A DNA stretch of 64,000 nt from PALSA-612 sp963742925. Lineage in GTDB: Bacteria; Actinomycetota; Thermoleophilia; Gaiellales; Gaiellaceae. The stretch is from NCBI GenBank assembly GCA_963742925.1, contig CAVUNV010000005.1, positions 124,001 to 188,000 on the forward strand, read 5' to 3'. The notes under the pieces are model-generated. The model ran no database searches and was not told the DNA's origin. It saw nothing but the letters and a program-made list of their open reading frames with translations. Shown in pieces: positions 49,840 to 58,487 of this stretch (its first letter is position 1; each line of letters opens with the position of its first letter). The translations under genes were made by a program, and so were the position numbers.

Positions 49840-50882
49840 CCTACCGCGTCGCCGTCCTGGCGGGCGACGGGGTCGGGCCGGAGGTGGTTGCGGAGGCCCG
49901 GAAGGCCGTCGACGCGCTGGGTCTCCCGGTCGACTGGACCGAGCTGCCGTGGGGCTCGGCCTGGTTCCACGAGCACGGGCGGATGATGCCGGAGGACTGG
50001 GAGGGCGAGCTCGACGGCTTTCACGCGATGCTGCTCGGGGCGATCGGCGATCCGTCCGTTCCGGACCACGTCTCGCTGTGGGGCTCCATCCTCGAGCTCA
50101 GGCAGCGGCTCGACCTGTGGGCCAACCTGCGGCCCTGTCGCCTCCTGCCGGGGATTCCCGGGCCGCTCGCGGGGCGCGGGCCGGATGACTTCGACATCCT
50201 GTTCGTCCGCGAGAACACCGAGGGCGAGTACGCGGGGGTCGGGGGGCGGGCGCATCGCGGGCTAGCGTCCGAGGTGGCGATCGAGACGTCGGTGTTCACG
50301 CGCGCCGGCGTGGCGCGGGTGGTGCGGCTGGCGTTCGAGTGCGCGGCGCAGCGCCGCGGCCTGCTGACCAGCGCCACGAAGTCGAACGCGTCGCGCTTCG
50401 GCTACGTGCTCTGGGACGAGATCGTGGAGGAGATCGCGGGGGACTTCCCGGGCGTGCGCGTGGAGCGCGTCCTCGTCGACGCGCTGGCGGCGCGAATGGT
50501 GCGGTCGCCCGACTCGCTCGACGTTGTCGTCGCCTCGAACCTGTTCGCGGACATCCTCACCGACCTGGCCGCGGCGATCCAGGGCGGGATGGGCATGGCC
50601 GCGTCGGCGAACATCGCGCCGGGGACGAGCGAGCTCGGCGTCTTCGAGCCCGTGCACGGCTCGGCGCCGGACATCGCCGGACAGGGAATCGCCAACCCGG
50701 CGGGCGCGATCTGGAGCGCCGTGCTGATGCTCGAGCACCTCGGCGAGGCCGACGCGGCGGCACGGCTGCTGCGCGCGCTCGAGGACGTGTGCCGCGACGG
50801 CCCGCGCACACGCGACGTGGGCGGAAGCGCGACGACGCGCGAAGTCGGCGACGCCGTGGCCGCGCAGGTCGCCGCGGGCTAG
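49836..50882 (+). CDS. Isocitrate/isopropylmalate dehydrogenase family, tartrate/D-malate type
   Basis: A 348-residue decarboxylating beta-hydroxyacid dehydrogenase starting at TTG 49836, whose bases overlap the upstream TGA. Signatures are AVLAGDGVGPEVVAEARKAV, LRQRLDLWANLRPCRLLPGI, FVRENTEGEYAGVGGRAHRG, TKSNASRFGYVLWDE, VVASNLFADILTDLAAAIQG and GVFEPVHGSAPDIAGQGIAN. The ENTEGEYAGVGGR form is usual for tartrate or D-malate dehydrogenases, so it may oxidise a hydroxydiacid left after amide removal. It uses NAD(P)+ and a divalent metal. Confidence 0.9.
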   Translation: MTYRVAVLAGDGVGPEVVAEARKAVDALGLPVDWTELPWGSAWFHEHGRMMPEDWEGELDGFHAMLLGAIGDPSVPDHVSLWGSILELRQRLDLWANLRPCRLLPGIPGPLAGRGPDDFDILFVRENTEGEYAGVGGRAHRGLASEVAIETSVFTRAGVARVVRLAFECAAQRRGLLTSATKSNASRFGYVLWDEIVEEIAGDFPGVRVERVLVDALAARMVRSPDSLDVVVASNLFADILTDLAAAIQGGMGMAASANIAPGTSELGVFEPVHGSAPDIAGQGIANPAGAIWSAVLMLEHLGEADAAARLLRALEDVCRDGPRTRDVGGSATTREVGDAVAAQVAAG

Positions 50883-51418
50883 TCCGTCTCGATCGGGCGT
50901 CCGACGACGAGCACGTCCCGGAGCTCGGGCTCCATCGACTCGTACGCCGGGTCCGCCTGGACACCGAGCGCATCCAGGGTCTTCGAGAAGAAGCACCGTG
51001 CCGCTGCCGCAGCCACGACGCTCACGACGTCTGCGTCGGACAGGCCGAGTGCCCGCAGGCGGTCGATGTCCTCCCGGGTGACGCTCGTGGCGTCGTCGAC
51101 GACCTTCTCGGCGAGGTCCATGACCGCCACGTCCACCGGCTCCAGGCCGGCCGAGCGGTGGTCGAGCACGATGTCGCGCACGCGGTCGGGCTCGAAAAGC
51201 TGGTCGGCCACGACGCTGCCGTGCGCGAGCATGCAGTAGCTCGACTGCAACCGTCGCGCTGCGGCGAGCGTGGCCAGCTCGTAGCGGCGCAGGTCCATCG
51301 ATTCCTTGATCGCGCCGTTCAGCTGCTGCCACGCCGCGTAGATCCCAGGACGGTGAGCGAATGCCGCCCCGTAGTTCGGAGCGTCCTCGCTCGCACGAAT
51401 CAGCTCGATGAAAGCCAT
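50879..51418 (-). CDS. Carboxymuconolactone decarboxylase/AhpD-like protein
   Basis: A 179-residue helical protein starting MAFIELIRASEDAPNYGAAF after a GGAGGGAAG site. It belongs to the peroxidase-related/CMD group: LRRYELATLAAARRLQSSYC with CMLAHGSVVADQLF, where Cys-x3-His replaces the usual CxxC-x2-H. The later VTREDIDRLRALGLSDADVV and VVAAAAARCFF fit as well. It could be a gamma-carboxymuconolactone decarboxylase relative or a weak hydroperoxidase. It ends overlapping the convergent dehydrogenase stop. Confidence 0.82.
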   Translation of the reverse strand: MAFIELIRASEDAPNYGAAFAHRPGIYAAWQQLNGAIKESMDLRRYELATLAAARRLQSSYCMLAHGSVVADQLFEPDRVRDIVLDHRSAGLEPVDVAVMDLAEKVVDDATSVTREDIDRLRALGLSDADVVSVVAAAAARCFFSKTLDALGVQADPAYESMEPELRDVLVVGRPIETD

Positions 51419-51459
51419 GTCACTTCCCTCCCTCGTCGAGTCGCCGCCCGAGCGTACCG

Positions 51460-52329
51460 TCAGCGAGTCGCGCTGATCAGCGCGCCGCCGGCGACGACGA
51501 GCAGGCCGGCGATCACCGTCCGCCGGCCGATCATCTCGCTCCGGCCGACGATCAGCGCAGCGAAGACGACGCCCCAGAGCGACTGGGTGGCGCTCAGCGG
51601 GGCGACCACCGTGACGCGGCCGTGGGCGAGCGCCTCGACGAGGAAGATGTACGAGGCCCCGAGCGTCAGGCCCGAGAGGGCGAACGGTCCGAGCGCGGGC
51701 CGGAATCGCTCGCGCAGCTCGCGGCGGCGCACGATCAGGAGGTAGGCGAGCAGGATCGTGATCGCACCGGCGAGCGAGGCGGCGGTTGCCAGCAGGGGAG
51801 GCGGGTGCGTGTGCCGCGAGGCATCGCGGACGAGGTTGTCGCGAATGCCGAACAGGAGCGCGCACAGGAGCGCAGCGGCGGCACCGATCGCCCGGAACTG
51901 GGTCGGCCGCGTCCGCTCGGCGGCGAGCGAGATGCCGCCGGCCACGATGATCACCGTTCCGATCAGCAGTCCCGCGCGCGCGGGCTCGCTGAAGAACGCG
52001 ATCGCCAGCATCGCCGAGACCAGCGGCGCGACGCCGATGAGGATCGCCGCACGCGACGGCCCGGCCAGCCGGATCGACTGGATGAAGATGATCTGCGACC
52101 CGCCGGGGACGAGCAGCCCGATCACCAGGAACGGCCAGAGATCAGAGAGCGTGGCCTGCGAGAGGTCGCCGTGGACGGCGGCGGCGACGAAAGCGACCGC
52201 AAACGCGATCGACGCGACCACGATCGCGCCCACCTCGGGGTCGCCGCCTCGGTGGAGCGCCCCGCGGATCGTGACCGCGAGCAGGCCGAAACCCAGACCG
52301 GCCAGGGCTGCGAAGGAGACAGCGAGCAC
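51460..52329 (-). CDS. EamA/DMT-family transporter
   Basis: A 289-residue ten-span permease made of two EamA repeats. The first has LAVSFAALAGLGFGLLAVTI and GGSQIIFIQSIRLAGPSRAA; the second has ALLFGIRDNLVRDASR, LTLGASYIFLVEALAHGRVT and VVAPLSATQSLWGVVFAALI. Such proteins export or take up amino acids, nucleosides and similar solutes. Next to amide-degrading genes it may carry a substrate or product. GTG start. It is transcribed away from the MFS gene. Confidence 0.88.
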   Translation of the reverse strand: MLAVSFAALAGLGFGLLAVTIRGALHRGGDPEVGAIVVASIAFAVAFVAAAVHGDLSQATLSDLWPFLVIGLLVPGGSQIIFIQSIRLAGPSRAAILIGVAPLVSAMLAIAFFSEPARAGLLIGTVIIVAGGISLAAERTRPTQFRAIGAAAALLCALLFGIRDNLVRDASRHTHPPPLLATAASLAGAITILLAYLLIVRRRELRERFRPALGPFALSGLTLGASYIFLVEALAHGRVTVVAPLSATQSLWGVVFAALIVGRSEMIGRRTVIAGLLVVAGGALISATR

Positions 52330-52401
52330 GTTTAGTGCCTCACCCAGCGATACATGCCGGTTTCTGGCCCGCGATCACGCGGCGCGCTGCCTTCCCGCTC
52401 C

Positions 52402-52422
52402 GGCGCTGGCAACGCCAGCGCC
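52402..52422. repeat. Hairpin in the EamA/MFS intergenic region
   Basis: GGCGCTGGC (52402-52410) and GCCAGCGCC (52414-52422) pair perfectly around a three-base loop. Confidence 0.5.
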
Positions 52423-52492
52423 TCCGCTCCTTGGCCGGCTCCGTCGAGCCTCCGCCGGCGGCGTCCTCAGTCGCGCCCGTATTGACTAGGGC

Positions 52493-52523
52493 ATGGGGGA
52501 CAGACTTCAAGTCTGTCCCCCAT
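52493..52523. repeat. 31-base palindrome (15-base arms, 1-base centre)
   Basis: Arms ATGGGGGACAGACTT and AAGTCTGTCCCCCAT pair perfectly. It lies between divergent genes, so it is not in a place where a terminator is needed. It shares its GACTGTCCC/GGGACAG type of core with the 36-base palindrome at 62645-62680. Confidence 0.65.
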
Positions 52524-52605
52524 CCTGTCTCTAGTCGCTCCCTGCGTCCTTGCATCGCTTGGTGCTCACGACCCAGAACCTCGGCTGTATCGCTGGACGA
52601 GGCAC

Positions 52606-52611
52606 TAGGCT
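52606..52611 (+). promoter_or_regulatory. -10 box TAGGCT of the MFS gene
   Basis: TAGGCT is 26 bases before the GTG at 52638. A short leader without clear ribosome site follows, with an out-of-frame mini-frame (ATG 52618, seven codons) just upstream. Confidence 0.35.
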
Positions 52612-52637
52612 CTCACGATGTCCGGACGTCCAGCGGC

Positions 52638-53819
52638 GTGAACGTTCGGCTCGCCGTCGCGGGCGGTTGCGCGGCCGGGCTCGCCTCGGGCTGGAACATC
52701 TCGAACACCGGCGCCGTCGCGCAGCAGCTCGCGAACGCGTACGGCGTCGGGCTGGCCACGATCGGTCTGTTCACGACGGCGCTCTTCGTCACGCACCTGC
52801 TGCTGCAGGTCCCGGCCGGGAGGGCGAGCGACCGGTTCGGCGAGCGCCGGGTCTCGCTGGCGGGGCTCGTGCTGATCGTCTGCTTCAACGCGCTGGCGAT
52901 GGCGGCGCCGGTCACCGGTCTCGCACTCGCCGCCCGGACGCTGATCGGCGTCGGCACCGGGCTCGCGTTCGTGTCCGGGAGCGCCTACGTGCGCGTGCAG
53001 GGCGGCTCGCCGTTCGCCCAGGGGCTGTTCGGCGGGGTGGCGCTCGCCGGCGGTGGGCTCGCACTCGCGATCGTGCCGCCGGTCGAGGATGCGATCGGCT
53101 GGCGCGCGCCGTTCGCGACGGCGGTCGTGGTCGGCGTGGGCGGGATCGTCGTGCTCGCCTTCGGGCCGCGAGACGTGGAGAGAACCAGGGTCACTCCGGC
53201 CGGGCACGTTCCGGCCGGGGTCTTCCGGGACTCGCGGCTCTACCGGCTCGCGGTCCTCTATGCGGCATCGCTCGGCCTCAGCATCGTGGTCGGCAACTGG
53301 GTCGTGACGCTGCTCCACCGCCACGGTGGGCTCTCGAAGAGCTCGGCCGGCCTGGTGGGTGCACTCACGCTCACGCTCGGCATCGCCACCCGGCCGCTCG
53401 GGGGCTGGATCCTCCGCGAGCGGCCGGAGCGGATCAGGACGGCCGTGGCAGCGAGCCTCGTCGCCGGCGCGGTGGGGACTGCGGCGCTCGCCGTGGCGCA
53501 GCCGGTCGCGCTGGCCGTTCTCGGAGCGGCGCTGATCGGAATCGCCGCCGGAATCCCGTTTGCGCCGTCGTTCACCGGAGCGGCGCTGGCCCGTCCCGAT
53601 GCGCCGGCGGCCGCGGTCGGCTTCGTCAACGGTGCCGCGGCGCTCGTGACCCTGGTCGGCACGCCGCTGATCGGGCTCACCTTCTCGGGGCCGGGGGACG
53701 GGCGATTCGGCTTCGCGATCCTGGCCGCCGGCTGGGTCGTCGCGCTCCTGCTGCTGCCGAGCGCGACCCGGCTCGGGGCACGGGGCGCTACTGCAGCGAG
53801 CGAATCGCGTTCAGGATGA
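52638..53819 (+). CDS. MFS transporter (NarK/cyanate-permease-like)
   Basis: A 393-residue twelve-span permease, beginning MNVRLAVAGGCAAGLASGWN. Motif A is LLLQVPAGRASDRFGERRVS, and a proline- and glycine-rich motif follows in the second half (LTLGIATRPLGGWILRERPE). The family includes nitrate, cyanate and aromatic acid carriers. The start lies after the divergent EamA gene and is chosen as the first codon that precedes span 1. The last 32 bases overlap the convergent M20 gene. It probably imports a substrate for the adjoining hydrolases. Confidence 0.85.
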   Translation: MNVRLAVAGGCAAGLASGWNISNTGAVAQQLANAYGVGLATIGLFTTALFVTHLLLQVPAGRASDRFGERRVSLAGLVLIVCFNALAMAAPVTGLALAARTLIGVGTGLAFVSGSAYVRVQGGSPFAQGLFGGVALAGGGLALAIVPPVEDAIGWRAPFATAVVVGVGGIVVLAFGPRDVERTRVTPAGHVPAGVFRDSRLYRLAVLYAASLGLSIVVGNWVVTLLHRHGGLSKSSAGLVGALTLTLGIATRPLGGWILRERPERIRTAVAASLVAGAVGTAALAVAQPVALAVLGAALIGIAAGIPFAPSFTGAALARPDAPAAAVGFVNGAAALVTLVGTPLIGLTFSGPGDGRFGFAILAAGWVVALLLLPSATRLGARGATAASESRSG

Positions 53820-55031
53820 TCTCGGCCGCGAGGGCGGCGTCCGCAGGGCTCGCGGCCTCGAGCGGAGAGTGGCTGATGCCGTCCTCGCAGGGGACGAAGA
53901 CCATCGCGCTCGGAACGCGCTCGGCCACGCACATCGTGTCGTGCGCCGCGCCCGACGGCATGAGCATGAACGGCTCGCCGGTCTCCCGCGGCGGCCGCCT
54001 CGAGCGCCGAGACGATGCGCTGGTCGAGCGGCGTCGCAGCCAGCGTCTGACGCTGCTCGAACCGGGCGGTCATGCCGCGCCGCTCGGCAGCCTCCGACGC
54101 GAACGCGGCGATGTCGCGGGCGACGCCGCGGAACGCGTCCTCGTCGACGCCGCGGATGTCGAGCGAGAAGCGGGCGCTGCGCCGGGACGACGTTGATCAG
54201 GCTGGGCTCGACCGCGATCTCGCCGACGGTGCCGACGGTGCCCTTGCCGGCCGCGCGGGCGAGCCGCTCGAGCTCGAGGATGCACTCGGCGGCGACGAGG
54301 CCCGGGTCGAGCCGGAAGTCCATCGGCGTCGCGCCGGCATGGTCGGCCCGGCCCTCCACGGTGATGTCCGCGTGCACGTAGCCGGCGATCGCCGTGACGA
54401 CGCCGATCCTGTTGCCCGTGTCCTGGAGCACCCGGGCCTGCTCGATGTGCATCTCGATCCAGCCGGACAGGTCGTCGAGCACGTGGATCGACTCGCGCCA
54501 GCGCTCCGGCTCGTAGCCCGCCTCGCTGGCGTGCTCCCAGAACGGGCGGCCGTCGTCGACGGCGCGAAACGAGTCGCGGAGCTCGTCCTCGGTGACGCGC
54601 TGGAGCATGATCCGGCTCCCGAGCAGCATCTGGCCGAAGCCCGAGCCCTCCTCCTCGAGGAAGGAGATGAGCTGGAGCGGGAGGCCGTAGCCGAGCTCCT
54701 CGTTCAGCCGGCAGACCTCGAGCGCCGTGACGACGCCCATCGTCCCGTCGTACTTGCCGCCGTTCCGGTTCGAGTCGCAGTGCGAGCCGATCCCGAAGAC
54801 CGGCTCACCCGGTGGGCGGTTGCGTGCGACGAGCGTGCCGACCGGGTCCTCGGAGACGTCGAAGCCGAGCCCACTGAGCGCCGCGGTGAAGTAGTCGAGC
54901 GTCGCGCGGTAGACCGTCGTGTACGCGTAGCGGCGGATCGCCTCGTCCGAGAGCGTGTAGCCGGGGCCGGCGAGCGTCTCGATGTCCTGCTCGATCCGGG
55001 CTGCGCTCCGCACGCGGTCGACCTCGGCCAT
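53788..55031 (-). CDS. M20-family N-carbamoyl-amino acid hydrolase / allantoate amidohydrolase type (two frameshifts)
   Basis: A zinc-dependent carbamoylase of the HyuC/AllC group, about 413 residues when joined. Blocks in the first frame are GIGSHCDSNRNGGKYDGTMG (metal His and Asp), LQLISFLEEEGSGFGQ (catalytic Glu pair) and GRADHAGATPMDFRLDPGLV. After SLINVVPA the frame changes near 54180 and again near 54000, and the end is PFMLMPSGAAHDTMCVAERV, then VPCEDGISHSPLEAASPADA with stop at 53788. The likely step is removal of the carbamoyl group from N-carbamoyl acids made by hydantoinases. Both breaks fit single-base indels. Confidence 0.85.
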
Positions 55032-55167
55032 GTCCCGGCACTTTAGTCTCCCTTGCCCCGATCATCGTGGCCGATCGAGTGCTGATCGCCGGCGTCGTGG
55101 CGGAGATCGCTCGTAACGGTCACCAGGCTTGACAGCAATCGTTGCGTGTGCGGCAATGTTGGGAAGC

Positions 55168-56211
55168 ATGTCTCGACGCCGGCTAACCGGACTCGTCTCA
55201 GCGTGCGGAGCTCTCGGCCTCGTCGTTCTGGCGCTCGCCTGGCTCCCGGGAACCGGCTCCGCGAGCACGAGCCGTGCGTCGAACCTGTCGATCGACAAGA
55301 TCCAGGCCGTCTTCTCCGATCCGGACCGTGCGACGACCTACAGCGTGCCGGTTCACGAAAGCGCCTCGGCGACGCTGAGCTACGTGTGGACATTGACGCT
55401 GACGGCCGTTGACCCGGCTGTCGACGTCGACGGGCTCACCATCGACGCCAACTGCGACAACCACGGAATGCTGAGCGGAACCGACCCGACGTTCGTGTGG
55501 CATCACGGCAACAAGGGCGATCCGTTTCACGACGACGACTGCAATCACGACCTGCAGGGGAAGTACGGGCACCAGGGCCTGATCAGCGTCACCGTGACCG
55601 ACAGTGCCGGCTGGCGGTGCGACGCTACGTACAAGGGCACGTTGTCAAGCGGCGCGGCGGCAGTAGCAGGCCTCGACGTCGCGAGCGAGCCGGTCTGCAA
55701 CGGACCGAGCACTCCGCCTCCTCCTCCGCCGCCGACTCCCAAGAAGCCGCCTCCCAAGCCGTGCAAATGCATCCAGCTCACAGCGCGGATCGTGCCCGAC
55801 TCGCTCACGGCGAATCTCGTCGCCGTCCACGTCTTGACGGCTTCGAAGGAGGAGCTCGAGATCACCTTCACGGTCCACTGGGTGATGACCTGCCTCAACG
55901 GCGCAGTGGCTGCGTGCCGGGGCAGCCTCACCGTCGACAAGCCTCCGGCGATCGAGTCGAACGGCGATCAATTCGGGGTCTTCATCGATGGAGACAGGAG
56001 CTTCAAGTGCAAGGGGGGCTGCGGAGGGCTGCAGGACGGGGCCTTCAAGGTCACGCTGGCAACCGAGGCCGATCGGACAGAGGTCGCCGGCCACCGGATC
56101 CCCGTCGTGATCCGGCGGACGTGTCAGGCAAGGAGGCTGTCGCCGATCAGGCTCTCGATCGCCTTCGACAAGAAGGGCCGGCCCGACCGGACCAAGAGCA
56201 AGCTGCGCTAG
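55168..56211 (+). CDS. Secreted protein with proline-rich linker, unknown function
   Basis: A 347-residue exported protein. It starts MSRRRLTGLVSACGALGLVV and the signal peptide ends near GTGSAS. Residues about 40-170 form a beta-rich domain with cysteine pairs and an unusual His/Asp cluster (FVWHHGNKGDPFHDDDCNHD), which could bind a metal. A PPPPPPPTPKKPPPKP linker leads to a second domain with CxC and several cysteines (PCKCIQLTARIVPD; SFKCKGGCGG). No family recognised. TTGACA at 55127 could be its -35 element. Confidence 0.7.
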   Translation: MSRRRLTGLVSACGALGLVVLALAWLPGTGSASTSRASNLSIDKIQAVFSDPDRATTYSVPVHESASATLSYVWTLTLTAVDPAVDVDGLTIDANCDNHGMLSGTDPTFVWHHGNKGDPFHDDDCNHDLQGKYGHQGLISVTVTDSAGWRCDATYKGTLSSGAAAVAGLDVASEPVCNGPSTPPPPPPPTPKKPPPKPCKCIQLTARIVPDSLTANLVAVHVLTASKEELEITFTVHWVMTCLNGAVAACRGSLTVDKPPAIESNGDQFGVFIDGDRSFKCKGGCGGLQDGAFKVTLATEADRTEVAGHRIPVVIRRTCQARRLSPIRLSIAFDKKGRPDRTKSKLR

Positions 56212-56229
56212 GCGTAGTACAGTCGCGGC

Positions 56230-57246
56230 GTGGCCGAGAGCTGGCGGCACAAGAAGACGCTGATCCTGGGCCGGACCGACATGATCGGTCTCCTCGCCCC
56301 CGGCGAGTACAACGACTGCGTCGAGCACGCGTTCCGCATGCACGGCCTCGGCCGGGTCTACATGGAGCCGAAGGGGCACATCGTCCTCGACCGCTACCGG
56401 GGCGAGTGGGAGGTGATGCCGTCGTACATCGAGGAGCCGGAGGCGGCGGCGTGCAAGTGGGTCTCGATCCGTGAGGACAACTCGAAGTACGAGCTCCCGG
56501 CGGTGTTCTCGATCCTCGTCTACACGCACCCGGAGACCGGCTTCCCGCTCGCGATCTGCGACGGCTCGCACCACACGCTGATGCGAACCGGCGCGTCGGC
56601 GGCGGTGTCCGCGAAGTGGCTGGCGCGCAAGGACTCGAAGGTGCTCGCGATCCTCGGCTCGGGCAGCGTGGGGAAGGGCACGCTGGCGACCTGCGACGCC
56701 GTCTTCGACTGGGACGAGGTTCGGATCTGGAGCCGTACGCAGGAGTCGCTCGACCGCTTCGTCGCCGCCGAGCAGCCGTCCTACCCGCACCTCGAGCTGA
56801 AGCCGACGACCGACGTGGAGCAGGCCGTGCGCGGGCGCGGACGTGATCGTCACGGGCACGCACGCGCGGCAGTACCTCGTCGATGACGACTGGGTCGCGC
56901 CCGGGACGCACATCGCCGCGCTCGGGGCCGATCTCGCCGGCGAGCAGGAGCTCGACCCGCGGACGCTGAAGCGCGCCCGGGTCTTCGTGGACGACATCCG
57001 CCAGTGCCGTGAGGACGGCGAGATCAACGTCGCGCTTGCGGGAGGGGCTGATCACCGAGGACGACGTCGCCGGCGAGATCGGCAAGGTGATCTGCGGTGA
57101 GCTCGAAGGTCGGCAGTCCGACGATCAGATCACCGTCTTCGACTCGACCGGCATCGCGCTCCAGGATTCGGCCACCGTTCCGCTCGAGTACGAGCGCGCG
57201 GTCGCCGCCGGGCGTCGGCATCGAGAAGAAGATGATCAGCACCTAG
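56230..57246 (+). CDS. Ornithine cyclodeaminase / mu-crystallin family enzyme (three frameshifts)
   Basis: About 337 residues when repaired. N-terminal part: MAESWRHKKTLILGRTDMIG, YMEPKGHIVLDRYRGEWEVM, HHTLMRTGASAAVSAKWLAR. The NAD-binding loop is VLAILGSGSVGKGTLATCDA. Single extra bases near 56832, 57035 and 57212 break the frame; corrected, the rest reads GADVIVTGTHARQYLVDDDW, AALGADLAGEQELDPRTLKR, ALREGLITEDDVAGEIGKVI, FDSTGIALQDSATVPLEYER and ends VGIEKKMIST. Members are lysine or ornithine cyclodeaminases, alanine or other imino-acid dehydrogenases. The breaks lie in G/C runs. Confidence 0.8.
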
Positions 57247-57386
57247 ACGTCCAGGGCGAAGGCATGCGAAGGACGGCGATCCTGGACGGCGAGGGTTCCT
57301 CGACGGATCGCCGTCCCCGCACGTGTTCTTCGTCACGGGCACCCGTTCGGATTGCGGCGATGCGCGCGACCGGCGATGATGCATCC

Positions 57387-57662
57387 ATGGTCGCAGCGAT
57401 CTTCGAAGCCGCGATGAGCCGCGAGCAGGCCGAGCAGCTCGCCAGGCTGATGCAGGACGGCCGTGCGACCCGGCCCGACGGGGTGCTCACGGCCGCGCTG
57501 ACGTTCGAGGACGGGGTCGGACGCCTGACGGCGTACTGGCAGGACCGCGAGACGCTCGACCGCTACCTCGCTGAAGCGCCGGTTCCGCGGGGCACGGAGC
57601 TGATGCGGAAGGTCGGTGTCGAACCCATCTTCCGCATCGTCGACGTCCTCGAGCTCGGCTAG
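57387..57662 (+). CDS. Small hypothetical protein, monooxygenase-like dimeric fold possible
   Basis: A 91-residue protein beginning MVAAIFEAAMSREQAEQLAR. The helix-turn-strand order and WQDRETLDRYLAEAPVPRGT resemble antibiotic-biosynthesis-monooxygenase-like (ABM) domains, but no catalytic residues define it. The 140 bases between it and the cyclodeaminase hold no gene. A GATGAT box lies six bases before the ATG. The stop overlaps the convergent enoyl-CoA hydratase stop. Confidence 0.6.
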   Translation: MVAAIFEAAMSREQAEQLARLMQDGRATRPDGVLTAALTFEDGVGRLTAYWQDRETLDRYLAEAPVPRGTELMRKVGVEPIFRIVDVLELG

Positions 57663-58456
57663 CTCCCGGTCCACTCCGGCGGGCGCTTCTCCAGGAACGC
57701 ACTCATGCCCTCCTGGGCGTCGCCTGCCTCGGCGTTCGCCGACATGACGCGCCGGGTCAGCTCGTACGCGCCGTGCTCGTCGAGGTCGACCTGCCGGTAG
57801 AAAGCCTCCTTGCCGATCCCTACCGTGAGCGGGCTCGAGCGCGCGATCTTCTCGACCAGCCCGGCGACCGTTGCGTCCAGCTCGGCGGCCGGGACGACGA
57901 GGTTGACGAGCCCCCAGTCCGCGGCGGTGCGCGCGTCGATCGGGTCGCCGGTCAGGAGCATCTGCAGCGCTCGCTTGCGGCCGACTGCGCGTGAGAGCGG
58001 CACCATCGGCGTCGAGCAGAAGAGCCCGATCTTGACCCCGGGAGTCGCGAACCTCGCCTCCTCGGCGGCGACGACGAGGTCGCACGAGGCGACGAGCTGG
58101 CACCCGGCCGCCGTTGCCGTCGCGTGCACCTTCGCGATCACCGGCTGCGGCACGCGGTGGATCGTCTCCATCATCACGGTGCAGACGTCGAACAGGCGCT
58201 CGTAGAACGCGGCGTCGCGGGCGACCATCTCGCCCAGGTCGTGTCCGGCCGAGAAGGCCGGGCCGGCGCCCTCGACGACGATCGCTCGCACGTCGGGCTC
58301 GGCGCCCAGCCGCTCGAAGGCGACGATCAGCTCCTCCATCAGCTCGAGCGACAGCGCATTTCGCTTCTCGGGCCGGTTCAGCGTGATCGTCGCGGCGACG
58401 CCGTCGCGCCTGACGAGCAGGTTCCGGAACTCCGTGTCGCTTGCCGCCAGGGCCAC
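57659..58456 (-). CDS. Enoyl-CoA hydratase/isomerase family protein
   Basis: A 265-residue crotonase-fold protein beginning, from GTG 58456, MALAASDTEFRNLLVRRDGV. The first oxyanion block is GAGPAFSAGHDLGEMVARDA. The second region, HATATAAGCQLVASCDLVVA with FATPGVKIGLFCSTPMVPLS, resembles the ECHDC3-like branch, in which the usual catalytic glutamates are not conserved, so hydration activity is uncertain. The start is supported by a TACCCT box nine bases upstream; longer starts at 58462 or 58477 are possible. Confidence 0.88.
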   Translation of the reverse strand: MALAASDTEFRNLLVRRDGVAATITLNRPEKRNALSLELMEELIVAFERLGAEPDVRAIVVEGAGPAFSAGHDLGEMVARDAAFYERLFDVCTVMMETIHRVPQPVIAKVHATATAAGCQLVASCDLVVAAEEARFATPGVKIGLFCSTPMVPLSRAVGRKRALQMLLTGDPIDARTAADWGLVNLVVPAAELDATVAGLVEKIARSSPLTVGIGKEAFYRQVDLDEHGAYELTRRVMSANAEAGDAQEGMSAFLEKRPPEWTGS

Positions 58457-58460
58457 GATC

Positions 58461-58471
58461 ACCCTAGGGTA
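58461..58471. promoter_or_regulatory. Shared palindromic -10 element ACCCTAGGGT
   Basis: The palindrome ACCCTAGGGT supplies TAGGGT on the plus strand (58465-58470), 17 bases before the acyl-CoA ligase GTG. On the minus strand it supplies TACCCT (58471-58466), nine bases before the enoyl-CoA hydratase GTG. The two divergent genes therefore seem to share one -10 sequence. Confidence 0.5.
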
Positions 58472-58487
58472 CGGCATCGGAGAGCAA

